DNA of 20,718 nucleotides, taken from contig PAUH01000014.1 in the NCBI GenBank assembly GCA_002712645.1, forward strand, positions 38,310-59,027. Direction: 5' to 3'. This document shows positions 6,535 through 14,825 of the stretch, piece after piece; the stretch's first letter is position 1, and each line of letters opens with the position of its first letter. A model generated the notes under the pieces. The model made no database searches and had not been told where the DNA came from. It saw nothing but the letters and a program-made list of their open reading frames with translations. The position numbers and the translations under genes were made by a program. This stretch comes from Methanobacteriota archaeon (lineage in GTDB: Archaea; Thermoplasmatota; Poseidoniia; Poseidoniales; Thalassarchaeaceae).

Positions 6535-6833
6535 TCGATCCATCCTGGATCGCTGGACTTGCAGCCATCCTATTTGGCATTGGATTGATTGGAACGTTCT
6601 CCAGGAAAAATGGCATTGTAGTCCTAATGTGCATCGAACTCATGCTCAATGCTGCGAATCTCAATTTCGTTGCCGGCGCCCTAAATACGGGCGGAGTAGA
6701 AGGATGGGTCTACACTGCAGTGGCCATTGCCATAGCAGCCGCTGAAGTCGCTATCGGACTTGCAATCCTCCTCTCGCTTTACAGTACTCAAGAGACGATA
6801 TCTCTTGATGAGGCTACTTTGTTGAGGAATTGA
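6531..6833 (+). CDS. nuoK: Complex I-like subunit K (NuoK)
   Basis: Three-helix proton-channel subunit of 100 residues, the standard length. The two membrane glutamates needed for coupling are present at the same numbers as in E. coli: E36 in C-I-E-L-M-L-N-A and E72 in A-A-A-E-V-A-I-G-L-A. The start overlaps the J half stop by ATGA, with GGAGG at 6517-6521. It ends 10 bases before the preferred nuoL ATG. Confidence 0.96.
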   Translation: MIDPSWIAGLAAILFGIGLIGTFSRKNGIVVLMCIELMLNAANLNFVAGALNTGGVEGWVYTAVAIAIAAAEVAIGLAILLSLYSTQETISLDEATLLRN

Positions 6834-6837
6834 GGTG
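6832..6837 (+). promoter_or_regulatory. Shine-Dalgarno sequence that decides the nuoL start
   Basis: GAGGTG overlaps the nuoK stop codon and stands 6 bases before the ATG at 6844. A GTG at 6835 is also in frame but lies within this motif and has no ribosome-binding site of its own, so the ATG is preferred. Confidence 0.65.
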
Positions 6838-6843
6838 AGTAAT

Positions 6844-9129
6844 ATGGGCGACGATCACCAACAGGAGTGGAATCTCCTTCTCCCATTGTTGCCTGCATTA
6901 CTTATCGTCCCGATACTGGCGGTATTGGGGGTAGAACCGCTAGATCTCGGCTTCGCTGCAATCCTTGCCCCCCTTCTCATGTTCCCGATCGTCTTGCTAG
7001 TGGGGCAGATTTGGAATGGAAATGAGGTATGGGTTGGGAAACTCAAGGAGGGTGGAATCCTCGCCCTCGCTTCGTTAGCCGTATCGTTCACAGCAGCGTT
7101 CTGGATGATTGTCCATTTCCTAGGCCTCCATGAGAAGAAAGTTCACGGCGACTCAATAACTTGGCTGAATTTCGATGTTCTGAGCCATGATGGTACACAA
7201 TGGAGCGTAGATGCAGGATTCACCAACATATCATTCGGGATATGGCTCGATTCTGTCAGCATCATGTTGTTATTCGTAGCAACATTCCTCTGCTTCCTAA
7301 TTTGTTGGTTTGCAATAGGTTACATGACAACAGATGACATCAACTCCAATCGAAATCATCGATTTTTCGCTGAGTTCATCTTGTTCAGCATGGGTATGTT
7401 CGGCATGGTTCTCGCTGATAGCTTCCTTTGGCTATTCATATTCTGGGAGATCATGGGTCTATGCTCATACCTTCTCATAGGATTCTACTATTGGAAGGAG
7501 AGTGCGGCTGCCGCTGCAAAGAAGGCTTTCATGACAACCAGAGTCGGGGATGTATTCCTCATGGTTGGTTTGCTGATGCTTTACGATATCTACGGCTCTC
7601 TCGACTTCGCGGTCGTTTTCGATGACCCGTCCACTGGTGTCGGCGGAACGATAGTCGAGGCATCGAGACTACAGCCTGCTTTGCTGATGTTGTTCATCGG
7701 TTGCGTCGGGAAGTCCGCTCAGTTCCCTCTGCATGTCTGGCTACCCGATGCGATGGAGGGCCCAACCCCCGTATCGGCACTTATTCACGCGGCTACGATG
7801 GTAAATGCGGGTCTCTACCTGGTAGCCCGAATGGTCCCATTTGTCGATGTATACCACCACGGTGTTCCTGGTATGGAGGAACTGGGTCTAATCGTTGCAT
7901 GGATCGGCGGCATCACTGCATTCATGGCTGCTTCCATAGCATTCGTTCAGAATGACATCAAGAAAGTACTTGCTTACTCAACCATGAGTCAACTAGCCTA
8001 CATATTCCTTGGTTTAGGATCCGCCCTATACCTGCTTGCTGCTGACCACCATCATGCGGGATACTTCGTTTTAGGAGGCGCTTTATTCCATCTTTTCAAC
8101 CATGCAATGGCGAAAGGCATGCTCTTCATGGCTAGTGGTTCTGTGATACATGAAGTACATCACGCCCATCATGACCTACACCATCACGAGCATCATGACG
8201 ATCACCATGAAGAGTTTGATCCACAGGACATGCGTAACATGGGTGGCCTAGCCTCTAAGATGCCAGTCACTTCAATTGCAATGATGCTCGGAAGCATGTC
8301 TATCATCGGGATACCTCTTGTGGGGGGATTCTGGTCAAAGGAGGCCATAATCGCTGAAACTTGGCTCGGCGCTCTTGAATACGAACCACTGTTGCTGGGC
8401 CCCGCGATCCTTGCAGTCATGACTGCAGGTATGACGGGCTTCTACATGACCAGAATGTGGATGATGACCTTTGCAGGCCAGCCCAAACACGAAGCCTCTG
8501 CGCATGTCCACGAGTCGACCCCGTGGATCAAGACCCCCCTCGTCACACTCTCCATCGTAACCGCAACAACCGGTGCACTTCTTGCATCCATGCATGTAGG
8601 CGAGTTCCTCAGTGGCGAGGAAGCAGGATTCCATCTGGGCGTAGTTGATGCACTGAAGCATACTTTCTTCCCCGAAAAACAGGCTCTCATGGTGGTAGGA
8701 TACACCACCATCGCATTGTCCTCATTGGTAGGCCCAATCATCGCTATGAAGGTCCATGGTGGCAAGCTCGCTGAGGGCGAGTCAGCCAATAGAATAGTCG
8801 CGTGGCTAGTCGATTTGTCTTCAGCATTTAGGCCAATGGACGTTTCAGGTATGGCCAATAGCAGACTCGCAGAATCACTGCAAAATCGTCTTCACTTCGA
8901 TGATCTCTACGAGTGGGCCATTTCTAAGACGATCACACCCATGTCTGCTTTCTCCGCATGGTTCGATGCCAATGTTATCGATGGCATAGTGAAGCTCGTC
9001 GAGAGGACGAGCGTTAGCGGATCTATGTGGATCCGCACATACACCACGGGGAGCACTCGAGATTACATCCTCATGGCTGCAGTCGGCGCACTATCCATAT
9101 TTGCACTTATTGTGGGGGTGAGCCAGTGA
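6844..9129 (+). CDS. nuoL: Complex I-like subunit L (NuoL), antiporter-like proton-pumping subunit
   Basis: Distal antiporter-like subunit of 761 residues. Channel residues are visible: E202 in F-I-F-W-E-I-M-G-L-C-S-Y-L, K290 in G-C-V-G-K-S-A-Q-F-P-L-H-V-W-L-P-D-A-M-E-G-P-T-P-V, and H315 in A-L-I-H-A-A-T-M-V-N-A-G. The C-terminus keeps the long lateral-helix region followed by a last membrane helix. A polar loop of about 60 residues (95-130) comes before the first conserved block. A histidine-rich insertion (12 His within residues 436-457) replaces the short linker before D-M-R-N-M-G-G-L. The GTG stop-start overlap with nuoM indicates coupled translation. Ion specificity (proton or sodium) cannot be read from this sequence. 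Confidence 0.96.
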   Translation: MGDDHQQEWNLLLPLLPALLIVPILAVLGVEPLDLGFAAILAPLLMFPIVLLVGQIWNGNEVWVGKLKEGGILALASLAVSFTAAFWMIVHFLGLHEKKVHGDSITWLNFDVLSHDGTQWSVDAGFTNISFGIWLDSVSIMLLFVATFLCFLICWFAIGYMTTDDINSNRNHRFFAEFILFSMGMFGMVLADSFLWLFIFWEIMGLCSYLLIGFYYWKESAAAAAKKAFMTTRVGDVFLMVGLLMLYDIYGSLDFAVVFDDPSTGVGGTIVEASRLQPALLMLFIGCVGKSAQFPLHVWLPDAMEGPTPVSALIHAATMVNAGLYLVARMVPFVDVYHHGVPGMEELGLIVAWIGGITAFMAASIAFVQNDIKKVLAYSTMSQLAYIFLGLGSALYLLAADHHHAGYFVLGGALFHLFNHAMAKGMLFMASGSVIHEVHHAHHDLHHHEHHDDHHEEFDPQDMRNMGGLASKMPVTSIAMMLGSMSIIGIPLVGGFWSKEAIIAETWLGALEYEPLLLGPAILAVMTAGMTGFYMTRMWMMTFAGQPKHEASAHVHESTPWIKTPLVTLSIVTATTGALLASMHVGEFLSGEEAGFHLGVVDALKHTFFPEKQALMVVGYTTIALSSLVGPIIAMKVHGGKLAEGESANRIVAWLVDLSSAFRPMDVSGMANSRLAESLQNRLHFDDLYEWAISKTITPMSAFSAWFDANVIDGIVKLVERTSVSGSMWIRTYTTGSTRDYILMAAVGALSIFALIVGVSQ

Positions 9130-10742
9130 CTTTCACAGACCCGCTCAGCATCATTACGCTCGTACCACTTCTCTCCGGACTCTTACTCCTCATTCTCCCG
9201 AATATCCTGCCTGAGCATATATCTCAACGTATGCAGAGCTCAGTTAGGAACGTTGCAATCGGGCTTTCGACAGCCATATTCGTACTTACGACATTGATAT
9301 TCCTCGGTACCATCGGCCAAATTGACTGGCTATCGATAGGCATGGGCTCCTTTGTGCTCGAAACAGAAGACCCAGTCTGGCTCATCGAATCAATAGGGGT
9401 GACGTGGCATCTGGGTGCCGATGCGCTTTCGTTCCCCATGATTTGGTTGACCACACTTCTGATCCCGATTTCGATGCTTGTTCAATGGGATGTAGAAAGA
9501 AGCCACCGATTCCATGCGTTACTGCTAGTCATGGAAGGCGCTCTTGTCGGCGTCTTCGTCTCCTTGGACCTATTCGTGTTCTATGTGTTCTGGGAATTAA
9601 CTCTAGTACCCATGTTCTTCCTGATCATGATTTGGGGCGGAGAGGACAGAAAGTATGCTTCTATGAAGTTCTTCATCTATACATTCACAGCAAGCGTTCT
9701 GATGCTTGTTGGAATTCTAGTGATGTATTTCAATACGGCTGATTCCATGTTCTCCGGGAGCCTGACAGGCCATCATTTCAATCTGGTCGAGATGACCGAG
9801 CAGGCCAGAGTAGGCGGTTTGATTGCAAGCGAAGGTCTCCGACACTTAGTCTGGCTGCTGCTCCTGATTGGTTTCGCTACCAAGATGCCAAGCGTTCCCG
9901 TCCATACCTGGCTTCCAGATGCTCACGTACAGGCCCCAACTGCAGGTTCGATGCTCTTAGCCGGAGTCATGCTCAAGATGGGCGCTTACGGATTCCTGAG
10001 AGTCGCAGTCGCGATATTCCCCGAGTCCACGTTGACGTTCGTCCCGCTTCTTGTTTTCCTTGGAATGGCCAGTCTTGTCTACGGGGCCGTCGTCTGTCTT
10101 GGTCAGACAAATCTCAAGAGAATGGTTGCCTACTCGTCCGTTTCGCACATGGGGCTCATCTTCCTAGGAATAGCTACGATGCAACCCCTAGGATTCGCAG
10201 GAGCCCTATTCATGATGTTCGCGCATGGGATAATCAGCCCACTTTTGTTCGCAGTTGCAGGTTCTTTCAAACACCATTACCACACTCTAGAAATTGGTTC
10301 AATGAGGGGTATCGCACACCACTCGCCTTTCCTTGCTGGCCACATGATGCTTGGCTGGATGGGAAGCCTCGGCCTTCCACTTCTCGCTGGCTTTGTCGCA
10401 GAGGTGGCCATCATGATAGCATTCTGGATGACCTTCGGATGGTGGGTTTTGCTTCCTGCCATCACTCTGATATTCACCGCCCTGTATTACCTGACGTCCA
10501 TGCAAAAGATGATTTTCGAATCCAACGATCCTCACCATGGCATCCTTCCGGACACACTTCACGGCGAAGATCCAAGAGATGTAACGTGGCATGAGAACAT
10601 TGGGATGTTCATCCTCGGCGCACTGACAATCCTGTTCGGAATCATGCCGTTCATCTTCTGGGATATGATGTCAGTTTGGAGCACTGAATTCATCCAGACA
10701 TATCTCATACATGCAATGAATGCTCTGGAGGCAATGCCATGA
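9126..10742 (+). CDS. nuoM: Complex I-like subunit M (NuoM), antiporter-like proton-pumping subunit
   Basis: Middle antiporter-like subunit of 538 residues. The essential charged residues are present: E157 in F-W-E-L-T-L-V-P-M-F-F-L-I, K253 in G-F-A-T-K-M-P-S-V-P-V-H-T-W-L-P-D-A-H-V, and K284 in A-G-V-M-L-K-M-G-A-Y-G-F-L-R. The start is the GTG at 9126, which overlaps the nuoL TGA (GTGA) with GGTGA at 9117-9121 ahead of it. The frame is open further upstream but encodes a His-rich sequence antisense in character to membrane proteins and lies within nuoL. The M-T-F-T-D-P-L-S start fits the family. Confidence 0.96.
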   Translation: MTFTDPLSIITLVPLLSGLLLLILPNILPEHISQRMQSSVRNVAIGLSTAIFVLTTLIFLGTIGQIDWLSIGMGSFVLETEDPVWLIESIGVTWHLGADALSFPMIWLTTLLIPISMLVQWDVERSHRFHALLLVMEGALVGVFVSLDLFVFYVFWELTLVPMFFLIMIWGGEDRKYASMKFFIYTFTASVLMLVGILVMYFNTADSMFSGSLTGHHFNLVEMTEQARVGGLIASEGLRHLVWLLLLIGFATKMPSVPVHTWLPDAHVQAPTAGSMLLAGVMLKMGAYGFLRVAVAIFPESTLTFVPLLVFLGMASLVYGAVVCLGQTNLKRMVAYSSVSHMGLIFLGIATMQPLGFAGALFMMFAHGIISPLLFAVAGSFKHHYHTLEIGSMRGIAHHSPFLAGHMMLGWMGSLGLPLLAGFVAEVAIMIAFWMTFGWWVLLPAITLIFTALYYLTSMQKMIFESNDPHHGILPDTLHGEDPRDVTWHENIGMFILGALTILFGIMPFIFWDMMSVWSTEFIQTYLIHAMNALEAMP

Positions 10743-12406
10743 TTCTCTCTCTGGACGAATCCCAAGCCCTTGCCCCGGAGCTGGTCATAGTCGCTGGAAT
10801 TATTTTGGCGATAATAGTGCCAAATCTCGGAGATGCCAGAGTCAGACTCCCCCTGACATCCGTACGTATCCCCATTCTGTGGGGGGGCAGAAGATTCGAT
10901 TTGACCTCCGACCCACGGGCACCAGGTGTGTTGTCAGCAATCGCTCTTGCAGTTGCATGCCTGCTCTCGGGCTTAGCAATCGAGTCGGCTGACGGCATGA
11001 GCATCTCCGGAGTAATCCAAGTCACTGGATTCAGCCGATTCATGTCGATGATATTCACCGCTGCACTGGCCATCACTGCAATAGCGTCGATTTACAGGAT
11101 ACCCTCTACACGGCTGTCCCCCGAAGATCTCATCGATCCCGATGACGCTATCGAGAGTAGTTTGATGGACAACAGGAGGCAAGTCGATCTCCACCTACTT
11201 CTCCTCATGGTCGCTCTCGGGATGAGCCTCATGGCCCTTTCCAGCGATCTCTTCTTCCTCATAGTATGCTTGGAATTAGCATCTATGGCCTCATATGTAT
11301 TGGTTGGGTTCCACAAGGAGACAGAAGTCGGAGGAGAAGCCGGTGCCAAGTATTTCATTGTAGGATCTATTGCTTCTGCCACTGGAATATACGGCATGTC
11401 GCTGCTTTACATCTGGTCCGGCAGCCTGGACTTCGATACCCTAGCAGAAAGCTGGTCTTCCATGGGGGAACTTGATCCCTTGGCTGGAATAGGTGTCGGA
11501 CTCATGCTCGTTGCATTCGGGTTCAAGGTCAGCGCGGCTCCATTCCATCTGGCCGCCCCAGATGCTTACTCAGGCACAAATGCTCCTATCGCGGGGATGC
11601 TTGCAACTGCATCAAAGGCAATGGGATTCGTAGCAATGATGCGAGTTCTGGTTGGTTTCGCAGGCCCGAATGACGACGTCATCGCATGGGGTCTCGCACT
11701 TGCCATACTTTCTGTAATCACGATGACTTGGGGCAACTTAGCAGCACTCTCCTCCGAGAATCCAAAGAGGATGCTCGCATACTCCAGCGTCGCTCATGCC
11801 GGCTATATGCTAGCAGCACTTGCAGCCTTGGGGTCTGGATTAGCCGATTCGGAAACTCAGGAGATGCTTCAGATGGCGATTGTCTTCCATCTTGCCGTCT
11901 TGGTCCTGTTCAAACTCGGAGCCTTCCTCGTTCTTACCCTGATCGAGATAGACGGCGGCGGGAATAAGATATCCGATTTGCACGGCCTCGCTCGAAGGGA
12001 CCCCATCATTGCAACTTCCATGTTCGTCTTCATGCTGTCTTTGGCGGGAATACCGCCCCTTTCCGGCTTCCTCTCGAAGTTCCTCATGATCAACGGCCTC
12101 ATTACTACAACCAGCGGAACAGGTGCATTGGATGCAGATGGAGTCATTCCTTGGTTGCAGTCCGTGGATCCTTTCTTCCTACTCGCTATCGCAATCGTCC
12201 TGAATAGCGCACTCTCGCTATTCTATTATCTGAGAATCGGTTTAGTCATGTTCTTCGAGAAACCAGAGAATGACTCGCCCCTTTCGCCTGCGCTCGGTCT
12301 GAGGGTCCTCGTGATTGCATCTATGGTCCTCACAGTCCTCTTTGGGATGGGGCCAGCCAGCCAGTGGCTTCTTGCCTTGCTTGAAACAGCAATAGCATCA
12401 TTCTAG
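10739..12406 (+). CDS. nuoN: Complex I-like subunit N (NuoN), antiporter-like proton-pumping subunit
   Basis: Proximal antiporter-like subunit of 555 residues and last gene of the operon. E179 in I-V-C-L-E-L-A-S-M-A-S-Y, K263 in F-G-F-K-V-S-A-A-P-F-H-L-A-A-P-D-A-Y, and K293 in T-A-S-K-A-M-G correspond, with a constant offset of 46, to E133, K217 and K247 of E. coli NuoN. The offset reflects a longer N-terminal part, including a polar loop at about 121-150 (S-P-E-D-L-I-D-P-D-D). Its ATG overlaps the nuoM stop (ATGA), with GGAGG at 10727-10731. Confidence 0.96.
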   Translation: MILSLDESQALAPELVIVAGIILAIIVPNLGDARVRLPLTSVRIPILWGGRRFDLTSDPRAPGVLSAIALAVACLLSGLAIESADGMSISGVIQVTGFSRFMSMIFTAALAITAIASIYRIPSTRLSPEDLIDPDDAIESSLMDNRRQVDLHLLLLMVALGMSLMALSSDLFFLIVCLELASMASYVLVGFHKETEVGGEAGAKYFIVGSIASATGIYGMSLLYIWSGSLDFDTLAESWSSMGELDPLAGIGVGLMLVAFGFKVSAAPFHLAAPDAYSGTNAPIAGMLATASKAMGFVAMMRVLVGFAGPNDDVIAWGLALAILSVITMTWGNLAALSSENPKRMLAYSSVAHAGYMLAALAALGSGLADSETQEMLQMAIVFHLAVLVLFKLGAFLVLTLIEIDGGGNKISDLHGLARRDPIIATSMFVFMLSLAGIPPLSGFLSKFLMINGLITTTSGTGALDADGVIPWLQSVDPFFLLAIAIVLNSALSLFYYLRIGLVMFFEKPENDSPLSPALGLRVLVIASMVLTVLFGMGPASQWLLALLETAIASF

Positions 12407-12497
12407 GTAAATGAGATATCAAGAATACTCACGGGTCATCTATTTTGACTCTGATGGCTACTGGTAGGTTCACATAGGCAACCCTCGACGCTGAAGT
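12407..12497. promoter_or_regulatory. Intergenic region between nuoN and the aIF1A gene (probable terminator and promoter zone)
   Basis: This 91-base gap is the longest clean gap in the window, so the nuo transcript probably ends here and a new one begins. A T-rich stretch, CTATTTTGACT (12440-12450), could serve as an archaeal U-rich terminator. TTCACATA (12469-12476) lies about 25 bases before the aIF1A ATG, where a TATA box for a leaderless transcript would sit, but the match is poor. No Shine-Dalgarno sequence precedes the ATG. Confidence 0.35.
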
Positions 12498-13049
12498 ATG
12501 GCACGTCGCGCAGAACGAGTCGATTCCGAGCTCCTAGCTCGTCTCGAATCAGGTGGAAGCGACAAAATTAGAGTTCCTTTACCGAAAAGGAAAATCAACG
12601 AGATGTTTGCAATAGCCGATCAAATACTAGGGGGAAGAAGAGTCACAGCAGTCTGCGAAGATGGGGAGTCAAGATTGGCAAGAATACCTGGAAAGATGCG
12701 TAGACGTCAATGGGTACGTGAAGGAGATTTAATCGTCGTTCAACCTTGGGATTTCCAGGATTCAAAGGCAGATGTTAGAAGCAGATACACCAAGACCCAG
12801 TCAATTTACCTATCTAGGAAAGGAGTTCTCCCAGAGATTGTTGACCTATTCGGATACTCGGATGATGACATAACTGCGATGGATGAGGGCGATATGGAGT
12901 ATGACGACCAGCCAACAGAAGATCGATCGAAGATCGACGAGAAGACTCCTCCTGAAGAGATTGAAATCGAAGAGGAAGTAATAGTCGAGCAAACTCCAGA
13001 GTCTCCTGCTACTCGTGATGAAGATGATATCGACTCTTTCTTCGGATGA
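12498..13049 (+). CDS. Translation initiation factor aIF1A with a long acidic C-terminal tail
   Basis: Archaeal homologue of eIF1A/IF1, which binds the A site of the small ribosomal subunit during start-codon selection. The OB-fold lies at about residues 30-105: basic P-L-P-K-R-K, then V-T-A-V-C-E-D-G-E-S-R-L-A-R-I-P-G-K-M-R-R-R and W-V-R-E-G-D-L-I-V-V-Q-P-W. L-P-E-I-V-D-L-F matches the short helical end of the family. Total length is 183 residues, whereas most archaeal aIF1A are about 95-115. Residues 122-183 form a strongly acidic, low-complexity tail that ends D-E-D-D-I-D-S-F-F-G, like the acidic tail of eukaryotic eIF1A. It heads a translation cluster; the membrane gene follows after 6 bases. 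Confidence 0.93.
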   Translation: MARRAERVDSELLARLESGGSDKIRVPLPKRKINEMFAIADQILGGRRVTAVCEDGESRLARIPGKMRRRQWVREGDLIVVQPWDFQDSKADVRSRYTKTQSIYLSRKGVLPEIVDLFGYSDDDITAMDEGDMEYDDQPTEDRSKIDEKTPPEEIEIEEEVIVEQTPESPATRDEDDIDSFFG

Positions 13050-13055
13050 GGCCAT

Positions 13056-13913
13056 ATGTCTTCTCTTGAGTTGTCTGCCATCCTCATTCCGGCATTATTC
13101 GCCGGGCTGGTCGCTATTCTCGCAACTGTAGTAATCGAGAGGGGCGGCGGCGCTCTAGGCGGAATAATCACACTACCCACGACTATTGTACCGGCTAGCA
13201 TAGGGATATGGGGGGGTGTAAGCGGGATTGAACCCTTCACCAATGCTATGTCGATGGTCCCCATCGGGATGCTCCTCAATGTTCTATTCTTGGGCTCATG
13301 GAGAATCCTGCCCAAGATCATGGAAACGAAGATGAATGCTACAAATCTTGTATTTTCAGTTTCCATAATTTCAATCTTCATATGGGCTTTTTTTGCAGGA
13401 ATATCGACATTTTTGGTTGAAATGATATCTGATGACATAGGCCCTAGCATGATCGGCCTACTTGCGACATCTCTCGCTGTAATAATCGGCGTCTCCGCAG
13501 TGAAAACGAATCCCCCTGCACCCCCGGGAATCAACAAAGTTGGCCCCACCACTCTTTTTCTAAGGGGTCTAGCCGCTGGTTCTGCCATAGCTGCTTCAGT
13601 GTGGATAGCCGGTCTGGGCCTTCCATTCATATCTGGAATGGTATCGGTCTTCCCTGCTATTTTCCTCACCACAATGGTGTCGTTGTGGATATCTCAGGGA
13701 GCCGATGTCCCTGTCGGAGCAACGGGCCCAATGATGCTTGGTTCTGCTTCAGTCTCAATCTATGCCCTCCTCTGCATACCATTCTTCGCAACTCTTGGCC
13801 CATGGTGGGGATCCTTCGTGTCATGGGCACTTGCAGTGGGGCTGTACAGCTTACCAGCAGGATTCTGGATATGGCGAACCCTTGATGACGGTCCTAATGG
13901 AGCGTCGGGCTAA
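13056..13913 (+). CDS. Polytopic membrane protein of unknown function with an internal duplication
   Basis: I do not recognise a named function. The 285-residue product is strongly hydrophobic with about eight predicted helices. Two halves resemble each other. In the first (about residues 14-80), E-R-G-G-G-A-L-G-G-I-I-T-L-P-T-T-I is followed by V-P-A-S-I-G-I-W-G-G and then I-E-P-F-T. In the second (about 168-235), G-L-P-F-I-S-G-M-V-S-V-F-P-A-I-F is followed by S-L-W-I-S-Q-G and then D-V-P-V-G. The glycine/proline pattern is reminiscent of the GlpM/DUF3147-type membrane proteins, but this is only a resemblance. GAGG at 13048-13051 supports the ATG. Its TAA overlaps the RIO1 ATG by one base, so the two are translationally coupled. 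Confidence 0.8.
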   Translation: MSSLELSAILIPALFAGLVAILATVVIERGGGALGGIITLPTTIVPASIGIWGGVSGIEPFTNAMSMVPIGMLLNVLFLGSWRILPKIMETKMNATNLVFSVSIISIFIWAFFAGISTFLVEMISDDIGPSMIGLLATSLAVIIGVSAVKTNPPAPPGINKVGPTTLFLRGLAAGSAIAASVWIAGLGLPFISGMVSVFPAIFLTTMVSLWISQGADVPVGATGPMMLGSASVSIYALLCIPFFATLGPWWGSFVSWALAVGLYSLPAGFWIWRTLDDGPNGASG

Positions 13914-14800
13914 TGGCGAGCGAACCTGACGAGGAGTGGGACAACCATCTCGATGCACTTCAAAGATCAGCAACCCAGCACCAATGGATGGATGAACCCC
14001 GTTACAAACGACTCTTTCGGGATATCGAGGATCGAATATCTGGGGTGCTTGGCGGGGGCGAATATGAATGGGCAGATCGACGAGTTTTCGACAGTGTGTT
14101 CGATCAAAGCACACTTCTCGCTTTGCATAAATTGATGCAGGGCGGAGAGATAGAAACATTGGATTTTCCCATTGCTAGAGGTAAGGAAGCACATGTCTTC
14201 CATGCAACTACAGCAAGTGGTCCGGCAGCAGTGAAAATATTCCACACCACCAATGCTGTTTTCAAGTCCTTATCCAAGTATATCGATGGAGATCCGCGTT
14301 TCAGCGGTCTCAAAAGACGACACAGAGAACTCGTCAATATATGGGTCAGGAAAGAACTGAGAAATCTCCGTCGTTGCAGAAAACATGGCATTCCCGTGCC
14401 CATGCCCCGCGCAAATCTCAGAAACGTGCTGGTCATGGATCTGGTTGGGAATGAGAATGCCCCTGCTCCTCGTTTGAAGGATGTGACTATTGACAATGTA
14501 GAGGATGTTTTCGATAAACTGCTCACATATATCGCAGTGTTATGGCAGAATGCCACCTTAGTGCATTCAGATTTCAGTGAATTCAATGTTCTGTGGCACG
14601 AAGGCACCCCTTGGATAATTGATGTCGGCCAAGCAGTGGTCGAGCAGCACCCGTCTTCCAAGGAGTTCCTTGTCAGGGATGTAACGAGAACAGTTGAGTG
14701 GGCGAATCGAAATGGAATGTCTGCCGATACCGCGGAATCTCTGTTGAGAGTGATTGAAGATCCAGTACCAAATCTGGAACCGCTTCCTGGATTGGATTGA
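13913..14800 (+). CDS. RIO1-type atypical serine kinase/ATPase
   Basis: RIO kinases act in late maturation of the small ribosomal subunit. The 295-residue protein contains a P-loop I-A-R-G-K-E-A-H-V (88-96), catalytic lysine K108 in A-A-V-K-I-F, the RIO segment Y-I-D-G-D-P-R-F (123-130), the catalytic loop H-S-D-F-S-E-F-N (218-225, D220 and N225), and the metal-binding I-I-D-V-G-Q (235-240, D237) followed by H-P. The tyrosine and aspartate-lysine details match RIO1 rather than RIO2, which would carry an N-terminal winged helix. The start codon shares its A with the upstream stop (TAATG) and no Shine-Dalgarno sequence is seen, so reinitiation is likely. It is followed by the KH gene, a pairing common in archaea. 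Confidence 0.95.
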   Translation: MASEPDEEWDNHLDALQRSATQHQWMDEPRYKRLFRDIEDRISGVLGGGEYEWADRRVFDSVFDQSTLLALHKLMQGGEIETLDFPIARGKEAHVFHATTASGPAAVKIFHTTNAVFKSLSKYIDGDPRFSGLKRRHRELVNIWVRKELRNLRRCRKHGIPVPMPRANLRNVLVMDLVGNENAPAPRLKDVTIDNVEDVFDKLLTYIAVLWQNATLVHSDFSEFNVLWHEGTPWIIDVGQAVVEQHPSSKEFLVRDVTRTVEWANRNGMSADTAESLLRVIEDPVPNLEPLPGLD

Positions 14801-14825
14801 AGAAGGGCCTATCGGTTGAGTTGCC

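Noticed and set aside
8442..8858. Open frame of 138 codons on the - strand inside nuoL
   Set aside because: It lies wholly within a conserved nuoL region and has no motif; a shadow frame.
9027..9125. N-terminal extension of nuoM back to an upstream ATG
   Set aside because: The added residues overlap the nuoL C-terminus out of frame and do not resemble NuoM. The GTG at 9126 with GGTGA ahead and the GTGA overlap fits better.
12806..13672. Long open frame of 288 codons on the - strand across the end of aIF1A and the membrane gene
   Set aside because: It is antisense to two genes with family or clear membrane character, spans their boundary, and its translation is low in recognisable features. 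It arises from codon bias of the + strand.
14104..14661. Open frame of 185 codons on the - strand opposite the RIO1 kinase gene
   Set aside because: It is opposite the catalytic region of a well-supported kinase and shows no family pattern.
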